Positions 1 through 11,032 of a stretch of 64,000 nucleotides of DNA are shown here, in pieces. The stretch is taken from contig JARGXX010000025.1 of the NCBI GenBank assembly GCA_030374765.1, forward strand, positions 1,178,001 through 1,242,000, written 5' to 3'. Position 1 is the first letter of the stretch. Each line of letters begins with the position of its first letter. The notes beneath the pieces are model-generated. The model ran no database searches. It was not told the origin of the DNA and saw nothing but the letters and a program-made list of their open reading frames with translations. Source of the stretch: Agarophyton chilense. Taxonomy: Eukaryota > Rhodophyta > Florideophyceae > Gracilariales > Gracilariaceae. Position numbers and translations under genes: made by a program.

Positions 1-713
1 CCGGCGAGGGGCGGATAATACCGCCACTCCTGGGGGTTCGGTAGGGGGTTTCCATATGGAGACCGGTTTGTTAATTTGTGGTGGAGTGGTCGTAGGGTCC
101 AAATTGCCTGCCTGGCGGGTGACTGCTCCTTGAACGGCCTGTAGGAAGGAGTCTATGAATAATTCAGACTCCGTTACCTTAGGGATTATTCGCGTAGTGA
201 GGTAATCCGTATGGTCAGCGATCGCCGTAGCGGGTCGCATGTCCACAATGGGATCCACATGGTCTGAGCAGAGCTCACGGAGACGGGGCCAGAGAAGGTC
301 GGAAAGCCCTGCGGGCATGTTTTCTCTAATACCTTCGATCTGGTGGGTTTCTCCTTGACGGGTCCCTGGTCTAGAGGTGGCCCTGGTGAGGCGTTCTCTT
401 AAACGCCCTGCCACCGTGGGTTCTCGGCGAATCCTTTCAGGGTTAGCCATGGGGGTCGGTGCTTCTTGCGATTGGCTTCTCGTGCTTCTGCGGTCGCTCA
501 TGGCATCAACCTGAGGGCAGGGCGACATCTTCGGCGTTGTAGTCGCAACCTGTTCTGCGGTAGGAGTCCTATGGTTTGGTCAGTTAGGTGTGTTTCCTGC
601 ATCCATGATGGCGGTTGCTTCTGTACTTCTGGTCCGTTGGGAAATTAAACCAAAGTGTAGAATCTGTATAATTCTTCTTTCCAGTGGTCAGCTCAATTAT
701 TTCGAAGGGGTTC
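1..713 (-). mobile_element. LTR-B copy B1, Gypsy fossil: leader and start of gag (left part)
   Basis: This stretch matches 17803-18510 of copy B2 at roughly 90% by eye, in the same minus orientation, and covers the leader and the N-terminal gag region. It runs off the left edge of the window, so pol of this copy is not seen. At 713 it is interrupted by element LTR-A and resumes at 9738 with the primer-binding site and 5' LTR. It is a broken fossil and older than LTR-A, which lies inside it. No function is inferred beyond the match to B2. Confidence 0.8.
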
Positions 714-1377
714 TGTAGTATTCTACTACTTCGGCGTTCCGATGGTTTCTTTGTCGCAAAGTTGCGTTTGGAACTCATTACTGAGTGGCCTGGTCAGTGC
801 TAGGATAAGAAGCGACACACCGCGTAGGATGCCAGGAGGCAGAGTACATTGTTGGAAGACGTGGCATCACGAGTGGAGTGGCTTGCAACGGCGCATGTAA
901 TGGCGATCCATGTGGCTGGTTTTACTACCCTTTGTAGGTGTAAGTCCATTAGGGACCGTACCCATGCAATGGTTTGGCTAAGTCGCTGACCACTGGGTAT
1001 TATTTACGTATTATTTGGGCACTCACCCTGGCACACAGTATATAGTGTACCAGAGGTGAGCGGCGACTCCAAGTAAAGGAGACAACATGGGCATCATGAC
1101 TATTCTGTTCCTCGCTTAGGATTCCTTAACCGGAGATCCGGACAAGCTATAATAGATAGTCACCCCCTAACCACTTCACGAGCCGTCTCGTACCTACGTC
1201 CCATCAACGTTTTACAGTTGCACTGTTCGCCCTCGCTGGCGAGTAGTGGCCTTACACCCCACTTCCAGCTCGCTGGTGTTGTAGCTCTACCACCCCTTTT
1301 CCTTCGCCGCAAGCGACCCATCGGCAGTCCGAACGCTGTCGTAGGTGTCTTCTCTCTCCGTTAGAGCGGATACTACA
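714..1377 (+). repeat. 5' LTR of LTR-A (664 bp)
   Basis: Begins TGTAGTA and ends TACTACA, so the termini are short inverted repeats with the usual TG...CA ends. It has the same length as the 3' LTR at 9074-9737 and is about 95% identical to it by eye. The primer-binding site follows after 2 nt. Confidence 0.95.
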
Positions 1378-1379
1378 AG

Positions 1380-1397
1380 TGGTCTCCCGACTTAGAA
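1380..1397 (+). other. Primer-binding site of LTR-A
   Basis: TGGTCTCCCGACTTAGAA starts 2 nt after the 5' LTR. Its complement ends in CCA, as a tRNA 3' end does. The same 18 nt lie next to the 5' LTR of the unrelated-sequence family LTR-B (18511-18528, minus strand). The position and sharing are visible; the use of a tRNA primer is inferred from the family. Confidence 0.75.
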
Positions 1398-1534
1398 CCA
1401 CTGTGGTCAGCTGCACTGAACAATTCGTTCCTGCAACGTGGAATCGATATCGATACTTGGAAGAAGTGGAATCACTACAGTTATTGTTTATCAAACCACC
1501 TCCGGCAATGGCGGAGTTCATCGTTGTTTAACAC

Positions 1535-3744
1535 GTGGTCGAGAAGTCGAAGACACCATTTGGTTCGCACTTGGACTCAGGTTTGGTCCAGGATGCCAAA
1601 GACCCGAAGCCAGTCGAGTACTGGTCGCCCCGGTCCTGCGGGACCACCCCGAAACCGAGGCTCGCCTCATCTGCTGAAGCCAGAGAGCGGCTGTATCGTC
1701 AAGCGATGTCGCGCTCACGCTCGGTGAATGATGAACGAGATATCTCGGATGTACCGGCCTCTGTGGCAGCGGCAGTCACGCCCACCACAGAAGCCGTAGT
1801 GGACCCTGAGGTCGTCGGACCTCAAGAAGAGGACGATTTGGGCAGGGAATTGCGTCGTCTCAAGTCTGAATCAAGCGCTTCGCGTGTGCGCATGGTTGCG
1901 TTAGAATCGCAGATCACTGCTCTTATCGCTGATGTCGAACAATTACGCAGTGTGCATCAAGCACTCGTTCTTCAAGACGATGGGAAGCAGTTCTCTGCAT
2001 CATTGAAAACACTATGTGAAGATTTGAACCATCTACTGGAGAGGTACGGGAATACGCCCGATGCGCTACCCGGCTTAACCGTGGATGTAAAGGACGTCCT
2101 TACTCGAGTTAACCCTCGTCTAGAACGCCTGGAGGCGGCAGTTCATGCGCAGACTGCTGCTGAACCAGTTGTGCTGGAAGAGGAAGGAGCTCCTTTGAAG
2201 GAAGCTCGTTCGAAGAAGTCGAAGTCACGACGTAAGAAGTGGAAGTCAGCACGTGATTCGAGTGATGAATCGTCAAGTACAGAGGGTTTCAGTTCCAGTA
2301 CTGATGATTCTGATGATTCAGATACGTCAGCTGACGACGTCAGTGATGATGGTCATCGAAGGGCCCGATCTCGGAAGAAGAACACGTCTTCGTGGTTAGT
2401 GAGAAAAAAAGCTCACCTTACAGAGTATTGAAGGTGCTCCCGTGCACGAATCCGCTTTATCGGAAGGTCCTCAATTACAGGTACTACTTTCTGAAGGTGA
2501 AGTGCAAGAAGCGCTCAGGACGCGAAACCGCGAAGGTGAAGGATCACATCAAACGATTGAAGATCTGCCTTACTGATTTAACATTTGATGGGAAATCCCC
2601 CATTCTCGTTATCGAGTTTCTGACTCGATTCGTTGCCGAAGCAGACACTCTAGAGATGAGTGAACCGCAGGCATTTATGTCTTTACCACACTTTCTGAAG
2701 GGTTTTGCTTTAGAGCAATATCGTTCCGTATGCGGATCATTGACAGCCGATGAAGGCGGCGTTACCTTATGGCCAGAGGCGGTGCAGTATTTGCTGCGCA
2801 GTTACGCGACTTCAAACGCAATACGTCAAGCGATCCTGGACCTAGGGGCTGTGATCCAAAAGCCTGAGGAGGGTGAAGCTGAGTACAGCCCAAGGCTTCA
2901 CAAAGCTTCAGTCCGCTGTGGAAACGTCCACTCGCCGGAGGACAAGATTACCTTGTTCATCGACGGCCTGGATCCGAGCATCAAGTCGTTGGTAGCTCGA
3001 TATCGAGTGAAGCATGGAAGAGTCTCCTTTTTGGAGTTAGTTCAGTTTGCGAAAGCTGAGGTAGACGCGGCCAGAGCGCGTGGTAGCCCCCGTCGTTCAG
3101 TGGCTTTTGGAATCTCAATGGGTAAGGAGAAGATCTCTGCCAGAGTTAATCAGTGCAGCAAACTGCTACATCCGGAATCTACAGTTGACTTGCGAGATTC
3201 GTCTTTGGTACTTAAAGGGAGTGACTCGCATAAGGAGGCGGTCCATTTAATGGAATATACGGACTCTTCTGTACTTACAGTGGATCTCCCACACTCGGAA
3301 TCTCAGGACGAGGTAACCCTAATGGCTATGGAGGGCCGTCGCCCTATGTACCGTCCCTACACGGTGCCTCCATAAGGAGGTTTTAAGAACGGGAAACCCG
3401 GCTGGGTGGATACTCGCACGGCATACCGTTCACAACCTATGTTGACCAACCGTCGTGACGGTTTGGTATGTTATTCATGTTATGGAAAACACCATTTGAG
3501 TGCAGAATGCACGCTTCCTGCTAAGGATCTGAGTCGTATCATGACGAATTATGAAGCACTCTCAGAAGGGGAAAGGAGCCGCGTACCGGCGGGCATGTAT
3601 TGGAAAGCGAAAAGTTGGTTTTCTCAGACCCCAATGCGCTGGACGGACAAGCCGGTTGCTCAGAATGCTGAAATGTTACAACCCGGAACCTCGGTAGGAA
3701 GAGGCGCCTTTGAGGCAAATAGGCCGGCGCAACCGGAAAACTAA
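1535..3744 (+). pseudogene. LTR-A gag region with zinc knuckle
   Basis: The N-terminal part is charged with an acidic, serine-rich tail; the middle resembles a Ty3/Gypsy capsid-type retrotransposon gag region; and near 3470-3520 there is a CCHC zinc knuckle, CYSCYGKHHLSAEC (C-x2-C-x4-H-x4-C). In this family gag forms the particle and the knuckle binds the element RNA. It lies between the leader and protease, as expected. Fossil sequence, read as a region and not as an intact protein. Confidence 0.8.
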
Positions 3745-4039
3745 GTGAGGGAGCCCCTAGGGGGTCGGCACTAGTCGATCCCGTAGTGCTGACCAGGGAG
3801 AGCTCGCTTCCCTGCTCCCGCGCTTGGAAGCCCAAGATTCTCTTGAGGCCTCCCAAATCTCCGCCGTACGGAATCAATCCGCCGAACGGAAAGCGAGTAC
3901 AGTTTTACTGTGAGTTACATCGTCCTTGGAGACGTTATACTTGTCCGTCAAAACGGGAAAGTTACCTCATGGTGATGTCTAAAAGAAACTATAAGGTCTA
4001 TGCCGACATCGGCTCTGACAGGAATCTGTTATCTCGTCG

Positions 4040-4330
4040 ATTGACTATCCTGGACACAGGTGCTGGTCCGAACTTTATACGGGAATCGGAGCTCGCTCCT
4101 GCTGACTTAGAACGTATTCGATACGGTACTTTACCGTACATACGGGATGCCAACAAAAATGTTGTAAAGACACTGGAAACAGTTCGACTCGTGGAGCGTC
4201 TGGGACGCTTTGTAGTCCTAGTAGACTTCATCGTCTGTAAGATGTTAACTGCACCAGTGGTACTGGGATGTGATTATTGCGACAAGTTTGTCGAAGCCAT
4301 TCGCCTGCGAAGAAAACTAGTGGAACTAGA
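4040..4330 (+). pseudogene. LTR-A aspartic protease domain
   Basis: ILDTGAGPNFI is a clear retropepsin-like active-site motif (D-T-G-A), followed by a VVLGCDYC stretch that fits the second conserved strand of retroelement proteases. In the family this enzyme cuts the gag and pol precursors. It sits between gag and reverse transcriptase, the normal Ty3/Gypsy order. Fossil. Confidence 0.85.
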
Positions 4331-4889
4331 TGATGGATCAATGGTACCAATTGTTCGAAAGCCAATGCGTCGTTGCCCCGAAGCACCTCCACTTCCACCA
4401 TCTATGGAATATGGGAAATACCGAGGACGTGTCTCGCCGAGGATTCGAGTAGCGAAGAGTGCCATGCTGAAGGCGCAAACCCAAACTTGGGTTCAAGTAA
4501 GAACAGAACGACACGGACTCGTGGTAATTCAAGCGAATACTCGGATGTACGAATCCCGTGGATTGCTAGTCGCTAACGGCATTGTTCAGGTTGATCCTGG
4601 TAGCCCCTTTTGAATACTAGTGAGTAACTTCACCGATAACGATTATCAGATACCGAAGAATCAGGTTGTTGCAACAGCTTTGCCTCATCCCACAGTGGTG
4701 GTCCCTACTCATATTTCTACTGCAGAAGTATTGGGAATAACCCATGTCGGTGACACAGACGAAGAACTGCAAACTCCGTCTGGAGATTAATTGCAAACGG
4801 CAAAGGATCCAGAGAGACTGGTCGATGAGCTAGACTTAGCATATGTGTCGGAAAACTACAGAACGAAGATCAGGTCTATGCTGAAGAAG

Positions 4890-5510
4890 GATACATCCAT
4901 GTGGAGTGGAAAACTAAGAGAGATCTCCGCTACGGAACACCACATTGATTTGGTCCCAGGGTCACGACCCATCTCCCAACCACCCTACAGAGCGGGACCG
5001 CGAACTCGCCAAATCGAGGAGGAGAATGTCCGAAAAATGCTGAAAGAAGGAGTAATCGAAGCAGCTCAATCTGCATGGGCCTCACCAGTGGTGCTGGTTC
5101 CAAAACCTGATGGTTCTTTACGATTCTGTATCGATTATCGAAAACTGAACGCAGTTACAGTTCGGGATACATACCCGTTGCCTCGAATGGACGGATGTAT
5201 TGAGAGCTTAGGAGAAGCGAACGTGTTCACCACGTTGGACGCCAACTCTGGCTATTGGCAGGTGCCTGTAGCGGAAGAAGACCAAGATAAAACCGCATTT
5301 GCATGTCACGCCGGTCTCTACCGTTTCAAAAGGATGCCCTTTGGCTTAGCGAATGCACCGGCTACTTTCCAGCGTACTCTGGACATCTTGCTCTCAAGAT
5401 ACAAGTGGAAGACTTGTTTAGTCTATTTGGACGATGTGATCATCTTTTCCCAGGATGTGGAAAGCCATTTACGGCATGTTGAGGAGATCCTTAAAGTACT
5501 ATAGAGCGCA
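4890..5510 (+). pseudogene. LTR-A reverse transcriptase domain
   Basis: Recognisable Ty3/Gypsy reverse transcriptase blocks are present: the start motif VIEAAQSAWASPVVLV, the RFCIDYRKLN block, a TLDANSGYWQ block with one catalytic Asp, the FGLANAPATFQ block, and the YLDDVIIFS catalytic box. In the family it copies element RNA into DNA in the particle. Fossil. Confidence 0.92.
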
Positions 5511-5849
5511 GGTATCACCTTGAAGTTCAAGAAATGCGAATGGTTCGCTGGAACCGTCCGGTACTTAGGACATGTGATCATGCCGGGACAGCTTGCCATT
5601 CAAGAGGCACATACAGCGGCTCTCTGCGAAGTACAATCTCCGTCGACACAGAAGCAATTGCGTTTTTTCCTCGGCTTCTGCAACGTCTACCGACGATTCG
5701 TGCCGCGATACTCGCATATAGCGGCACCGCTCAACGCAAATCTGCGTAAAGGACAACCAGTACAGCTGGAACAATTCAGACAAGCTGAAGTGGAAGCGTT
5801 CGAGAAACTGAACACAAGGATTATTACAGCCCCAGTCTTGGCGCTGCCC

Positions 5850-6240
5850 ATCCCCAACCTGCCATACTCAGTGGATACCGACTCTAGCGAGTACCAATTA
5901 GGGTATGCCCTTTTTCAAACACACCCTGATGGTGAACGCAAACCCATTGGTTACTGGTCAAGATCACTGAACGCAGCTGAGAAGAAGTATTCAGTTTCAG
6001 AAAAGGAATGCCTTGCAGTCGTATGGGCTCTAACCACATCGCGACCGTATCTCCAAGGAGAACGTTTTACCGTCAACACGGATCATTCGTCTCTACGATG
6101 GTTACTGTCCATAACAGACCCGTCTGGTCGTCTCACACGATGGCGCTTACGCCTCTCTGAATTCGATTTCGAAGTGAAGTATAAGAAGGGATTGGCCAAT
6201 GTCCATGCTGACGCGCTATCGCGACTCAAAACACTGGGCG
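5850..6240 (+). pseudogene. LTR-A RNase H domain
   Basis: The stretch with YSVDTDSSEYQLGYALF, the KKYSVSEKECLAVVWAL block and NTDHSSLRWLL is the usual Ty3/Gypsy RNase H module that follows reverse transcriptase. It ends with NVHADALSR, a conserved motif of the domain. In the family it removes RNA from the RNA-DNA hybrid. Fossil. Confidence 0.88.
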
Positions 6241-6549
6241 AAACCCAAGGCGAAATCGATGAAGAGATACCTTGCTTCTACATGGAGACCCATTCACCAT
6301 CTTTTGAAGAAGAAGAACAAAAGACCATTGATGATTATTCGGATGCAGACCCATTCCTTGAATTAGCAGACACTGACCCTTCAGTTCAACTCGAGCGAAT
6401 CTCGTGCATTGAGCTTCTCAATGAGCAACACGCCAATACCTTTTGTGCGTAGATACGCTCTCGTCTTAACGGGGGGGATGAGCTCCCGTTTTCACTCGAT
6501 TCAAGGGGAATACTGTTCAGACATGTCGAAAAGCATGATCAAATCGTGA

Positions 6550-7700
6550 TTCCACACGTCTTGAAGAGTCGAGTACTTCATCTGGCACACTACATCAGGC
6601 TGTCTGGTCATCCAGGAGGAACGAAGTTGTTCATGACTCTAAGAAGAGATTTTTACTGGCCTACTTTGGAAATAGACTGCCATGCTACAGTGAGGTTGTG
6701 TACAACATGTGCGAAGCATCGCGTGAAGCTTTACAGGAAGCGGAAACCGATGACGTTATTCCAGGCGAAAGCGCCTTTACAATACATCAGTATCGACATC
6801 CTAGGGGAATTGATTCGCTCAAGGCGAGGTTATCGCTACCTATTGGTAATCACCGACCGCTTCTCGAAGCTAGTGCAGACTGTGCTGCTGAAGCGAATAA
6901 CCGCAGCCGTAATCGCACAGGCGTTTATCAAACACTGGGTATTTATATACGGTCCACCAGAAGTTCTGTTATCAGATAATGGGAAGCAATTCGTTGCGAA
7001 GTTCTTTCAGAATGTTTGCCGCATTATGGGCATTCGAAACTTGTTTACCACGACCTATCATCCGCAATGAAACGGTCAGGTGGAGCGTTTCAACCGCATG
7101 CTGATAGCAGCATTACGACACTACATCGCAGACCACCCGAAAGAATGGAACATGTTTACAGATACTCTGTGCTACGCATACAATACGCAAGTGCATACCT
7201 CTACAAAGACGGCACCGTTGGACCTCGTGCTCTCACGTAACCCTCCGGCTTTACCGGTTGCGCTCGACGACGATACAGAATTGGACGCGCCGACCCCGGC
7301 TAAGTACCATCTGAAATGGAGAAATGACCTGAAGGCCAGAGCGGAAGAAGCCGCTAAAGAGTTATCGAAAACGCAAGCTCGTTATAAGCGAAACTATGAC
7401 GCCAGAAGGCGAAGAGGAAATCCGGCAATTCGAGTAGGAGGTCACGTCTTCGTGCGAGTCGAAAGACCTGACAAACAGGAAGAATCTCGTCATAAGTTGT
7501 TGCCGATAGCGGCTGGACCCTTCAAAGTGGTGGACCTTAATGAAGACACAGTGGTTATCAAGACAGGTGTGGACGTTGAACTTGTATCGCGCGATCGCGT
7601 TGAAGTCGCGCCTGACCCGCAAGTGGAAGTCCAGGTATCTGGTAGAACTAAGGAGGCAAGTGCGACGGAACGTCAAGGCAAAAGCCCAAGTGACTCTGGG
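6550..7700 (+). pseudogene. LTR-A integrase (zinc-binding, core and C-terminal parts)
   Basis: The HHCC zinc-binding part shows H-x-x-x-LSGHPGG, FYWPT and LCTTCAKH. The core shows DILGEL, LLSDNGKQF and VERFNRML, which supply the D, D and E of the DDE triad. The C-terminal part has a GPFKVVDL block of the GPY/F type. In the family it inserts the DNA copy into the host genome. Fossil. Confidence 0.88.
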
Positions 7701-8338
7701 GAGAGTGAACCGCCACCAATGGCTCGAGCGGAGGAGAAAGCTCCTGATCTTCCACCGCCGCCGGTTGCGTACGACGATCACGGACAGCTTCCGAAGTATC
7801 GGGATATGCCCCGTGGCACGCGCACACCCGTAAGTATAGAAATGGAACCTGAAAGCAGGAAAGATGTTTTGGGATTTGGCCCCAAGGACTTGGAAACGAG
7901 TGCACGCGAAAGCAAGCCGTTGCCGCTTCAGACTGAACCGTCAGGTGAAGCGCCACTAGCTGTTCCGCCGATATCGGCTCCCATCCCTCGTGGGCAGGAA
8001 GAAGAAGAGGTATCGCTTCCTGTCGTGGTGCAAGCACCATCGTCCACCGAACAGCGGTCAGAATCGGATAAACCGAAGGAAGTTCATCCACTAATTGAAT
8101 TGAGAAGTAGGAAGAAGTACGCTTCTATGGAACCTGGAAAACAGGATAGCTCTTTATCTGAGAAAGGTTCTCAAGGAATGAGTACACTGCCCCTGCGGGC
8201 AGAACGACAGTTATTCGACGAGCGAATGCTTAGCGACGCTGAGACTGCTAACACAGAGACGCTTGGGTCAGCCCTAAGGCATTTCAAACCTGTTAACAAG
8301 AGTCTCGCGCCAACAGCGAAAGCATTGGGAAACGCCCA

Positions 8339-8505
8339 GGAATATGTTATGGATCGCATATGTAAACATGGCGAGCATGAGGATACTAGAGAATTACTGT
8401 ATCGAGTCCGTTGGTACGGTTTTCCTCCGGAAGCAGATACGTGGGAACCTATAGCTCATATCCCCCGTTCGCAACTCGTGCGATATCATCGACGCATGCG
8501 ACTAC
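8339..8505 (+). pseudogene. LTR-A chromodomain at the end of pol
   Basis: EYVMDRICKHGE, then LYRVRWYGFPPEADTWEP and HIPRSQLVRYH match the chromodomain pattern, with aromatic residues before the first strand, in the WYG turn and in the DTWEP helix cap. Chromodomains at the C terminus of integrase mark chromoviruses and may steer integration to particular chromatin; which mark is recognised cannot be read from the sequence. A long Pro/Glu-rich linker separates it from integrase. The 8571-9060 stretch after it is an untranslated tail with purine-rich repeats. Confidence 0.85.
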
Positions 8506-9060
8506 CACTCCCCAGGGAGATCGACTCCTCGAAAGTCGGGCTCATGGGCACATCCCATTTCTATGTATGAGCTACAAAGGTAGTAAAAACTCGAAATGCG
8601 AGAAGAAAACAAGAAAACATGAAGAAGAAACGTGAAAACACGCAAGCACCGGACATTTACTGATTATCACCTATGAAGAACTCGAGAAGCGAAAAGAAGA
8701 ATTGAAGAACTCGAGAAGCAAGAAGAGAAGACAGGGACTCATTAGGCCCGGAACAACCGGTAGCATTGGTATTGCTTTGTGGCTCGGGTGTGGCGTTTGC
8801 TAAGATCGGCAGACACCGTATGATGCAGTGGACAGCTTGCTGAAGCCACACTGGCTGAAGGAACCCTGGAGGCACGACTTAGCCGTCAAGTTTGACGGGC
8901 TATGACCATTGCCCTTCATCGCAGGATGTGAAAACGCGGCTGGCGCCCGAACACTAGAGGACTGGGTGTGCTAAAAGAAGTCGTGAGAACGATGAGTACC
9001 CGGAACGCCGGTTGTCGCACATGTGGTGCACCTTTCTTGCGCCCGATACGGTTGGCACTT

Positions 9061-9073
9061 AGCGAGGGGGGTA
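9061..9073 (+). other. Polypurine tract of LTR-A
   Basis: AGCGAGGGGGGTA lies directly before the 3' LTR. A purine-rich tract at this site primes plus-strand DNA in this family. Position and composition are visible; the role is inferred. Confidence 0.7.
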
Positions 9074-9737
9074 TGTAGTATTCTACTACTTCGGCATTCC
9101 GATGGTTTCTTTGTTGCAAAGTCGCGTTTGGAACTCATTACTGAGTGGCCTGGTCAGTGCTAGGATAAGAAGCGACACACCGCGTAGGATGCCAGGAGGC
9201 AGGGTACATTGTTGGAACACATGGTATCACGAGTGAAGTGGCTTGCAACGGCGCATGTAGTGGCGATCCACGTGGCTGATTTTACTACCCTTTGTAGATG
9301 TAAGTCCATTAGGGACCATACCCATACAGGGGTTTGGCTAAGTGGCTAACCACTGGGTATTATTTATGTATTATTTGGGCATTCACCCTGGCACACAGTA
9401 TATAGTGTACCAGAGGTGAGCGGCGACTCCAAGTAAAGGAGACAACATGGGCATCATGACTATTCTGGTCCTCGCTTAGGATTCCTTAACCGGTGATCCG
9501 GACGAGCTATAATAGATAGTCAGCCCCTAACCACTTCACGAGCCGTCTCGTACCTTCGTCCCATCAAAGTTTTACAGTTGCACTGTTCAATCTCGCTGGC
9601 GAGTAGTGGCCTTACACCCCACTTCCAGCTCTCTGGTGTTGTAGCTCTACCAACCCTTTTCCTTCGCCGCAAGCGACCCATCGGCAGTCCGAACGCTGTC
9701 GCAGGTGTCTGCTCTCTCCGTTAGAGCGGATACTACA
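9074..9737 (+). repeat. 3' LTR of LTR-A (664 bp)
   Basis: Same ends (TGTAGTA...TACTACA) and length as the 5' LTR, with about 33 mismatches by eye and no length change. Followed by gattc, the partner of ggttc before the 5' LTR. The sequence past it continues LTR-B copy B1. Confidence 0.95.
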
Positions 9738-10175
9738 GATTCTAAGTCGGGAGACCGAAATGTAACGCAATGACTGGTGGGTCACCGTACGGGTCTCGAC
9801 CAGTGGTAGTGTGGTAGAGCGGGTCCTAACGTTCGAATCCTTGACGGCGGCACTCCTAGGGTACTTGGTGAAATGGGCTGGAGTTTACTGCGTAGTCCTA
9901 CATATTGGAGTTACGGAAACGATGGCTTGAAGACCAATTGGTGGAACAAATATACCAAAGGGGGTTCTTTAGTATCCTAACGGTTCCTACCTTACTCTAA
10001 GGGAGAAGCGTCACTCGAGCCAAGTAATAGTACTGCCAAGGCACTAGGACCTCCCTGGCACTGTAATGCTAATCTATTACACTAATTAAAATGAATTAAT
10101 AATCTAAATCAATCCAGCTGAGGTCGGCCAGTACATGTGGCATCTGTCAGTTCCCTTAGGGCCCGGCTGCTTACA
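9738..10175 (-). mobile_element. LTR-B copy B1: primer-binding site and 5' LTR (right part)
   Basis: The LTR is 9761-10175 (415 bp); on the plus strand it runs TGTAACGC...GCTTACA. The primer-binding site lies at 9740-9757 on the minus strand, 3 nt from the LTR. The two parts of B1 (1-713 and 9738-10175) line up with uninterrupted copy B2 at 17803-18947, which shows that LTR-A entered here. To the right of the LTR there is no pyrimidine tract, so it does not look like the 3' LTR of B2. Confidence 0.82.
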
Positions 10176-11032
10176 GGGCTCAACCGTTATAATCGCTCAT
10201 TCACACTAGATCCCAGACCGCCACCAAGTCTTCATGACCGTCACAGGCTTCTCAATCTGTGGTGTCTTTTTAGAAAGACCCAGATTCGTTGGTACACACA
10301 GGCCGTCTCCCGTCCACGCCCAGGACACTTTGACAGGTACTCTGGGCCGACACGGGGTGCCCCAGCCAGGGGCTAACGCTTCATAGGTTTCCTGTACTGC
10401 GGCAAACGCCTCAGAGTTTTTTTATAATAAAGGGTTTGCTCTTCCAGCGGGGGTTGCCTCACTGAACCCTAGATGGCATACGCCACACCTTTTGATAAAA
10501 TTGAAGGGCTCAAAGCCCAAGGAAAGTGATGTTTTTGGTGACAATTCTTGATTGAAGTCGTCTGAGGGAGAACTCGGAGACATCAGAGCTCTTTTTATAG
10601 AGATCTAGAACCTCCAAAGTGGAGCTAAAACGCATTACTACTCGATAGTTACTACTATATGGTTCTAGGCTACTCTAATTGCTGCTAGCAGCGTTCAAAG
10701 AAGCACAATAACGAATAAAAATATAACAAATAGATTATTATCCCTAATGCGCCCTTCTGGCTTTCGACGCCAGCGATGAAATAGGGTATGCAGACCATGC
10801 TAGCACTTCATCCACGTGTGTTACAGCAATTCTAGAATACCGTACGCATTCCAGGATCCACACAATGCATGCATATTGATATAGAAGAAGAATAATGTTA
10901 GAAAGGAAATCTCAGGCGGAAATTTATGTTTTGTATTTTATGCATATGCATAGTTTATTTTGGAATCGCTGACAGACAGCAAGTTAGATGCTGCAGAGAA
11001 AAGAACTTCAGAATCGACGAAAATCTTGCTCC
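10176..11032. repeat. Interspersed repeat R, copy 1
   Basis: No gene is recognised. About 10193-10251 and 10698-11032 match 38575-38975 in the same orientation, including the run CTTTCGACGCCAGCGATGAA and a TATGCATATGCATAG stretch. About 440 bp (10252-10697) are present here and absent from the other copy. Both copies end at the same bases, AAAATCTTGCT. At 11033 the sequence switches abruptly to LTR-B copy B2. The nature of R is unknown: an old non-coding element, or part of a larger ancestral duplication. Confidence 0.65.

Larger units (their letters stand above)
714..9737 (+). mobile_element. LTR-A: complete-ended chromodomain Ty3/Gypsy fossil nested in B1
   Basis: A Gypsy element with both LTRs, a primer-binding site, a purine-rich tract before the 3' LTR, gag with a zinc knuckle, and pol in the order protease, reverse transcriptase, RNase H, integrase, chromodomain. 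That order and the C-terminal chromodomain place it with chromovirus-type Ty3/Gypsy. The flanks read ggttc (709-713) and gattc (9738-9742), a near-perfect 5-bp target duplication, and the host sequence on both sides is LTR-B copy B1. The two LTRs differ at about 33 of 664 positions by eye, so the copy is moderately old but among the younger elements here. It is broken, with about half a dozen breaks. Confidence 0.93.

Noticed and set aside
9800-9855. tRNA-like A-box (GTGGTAGAGC) and B-box (GTTCGAATCC) in the B1 LTR
   Set aside because: The boxes are only about 10 nt apart, too close for a tRNA, and no acceptor or anticodon stem can be drawn. The B-box is not kept in the LTRs at 18532 and 41226.
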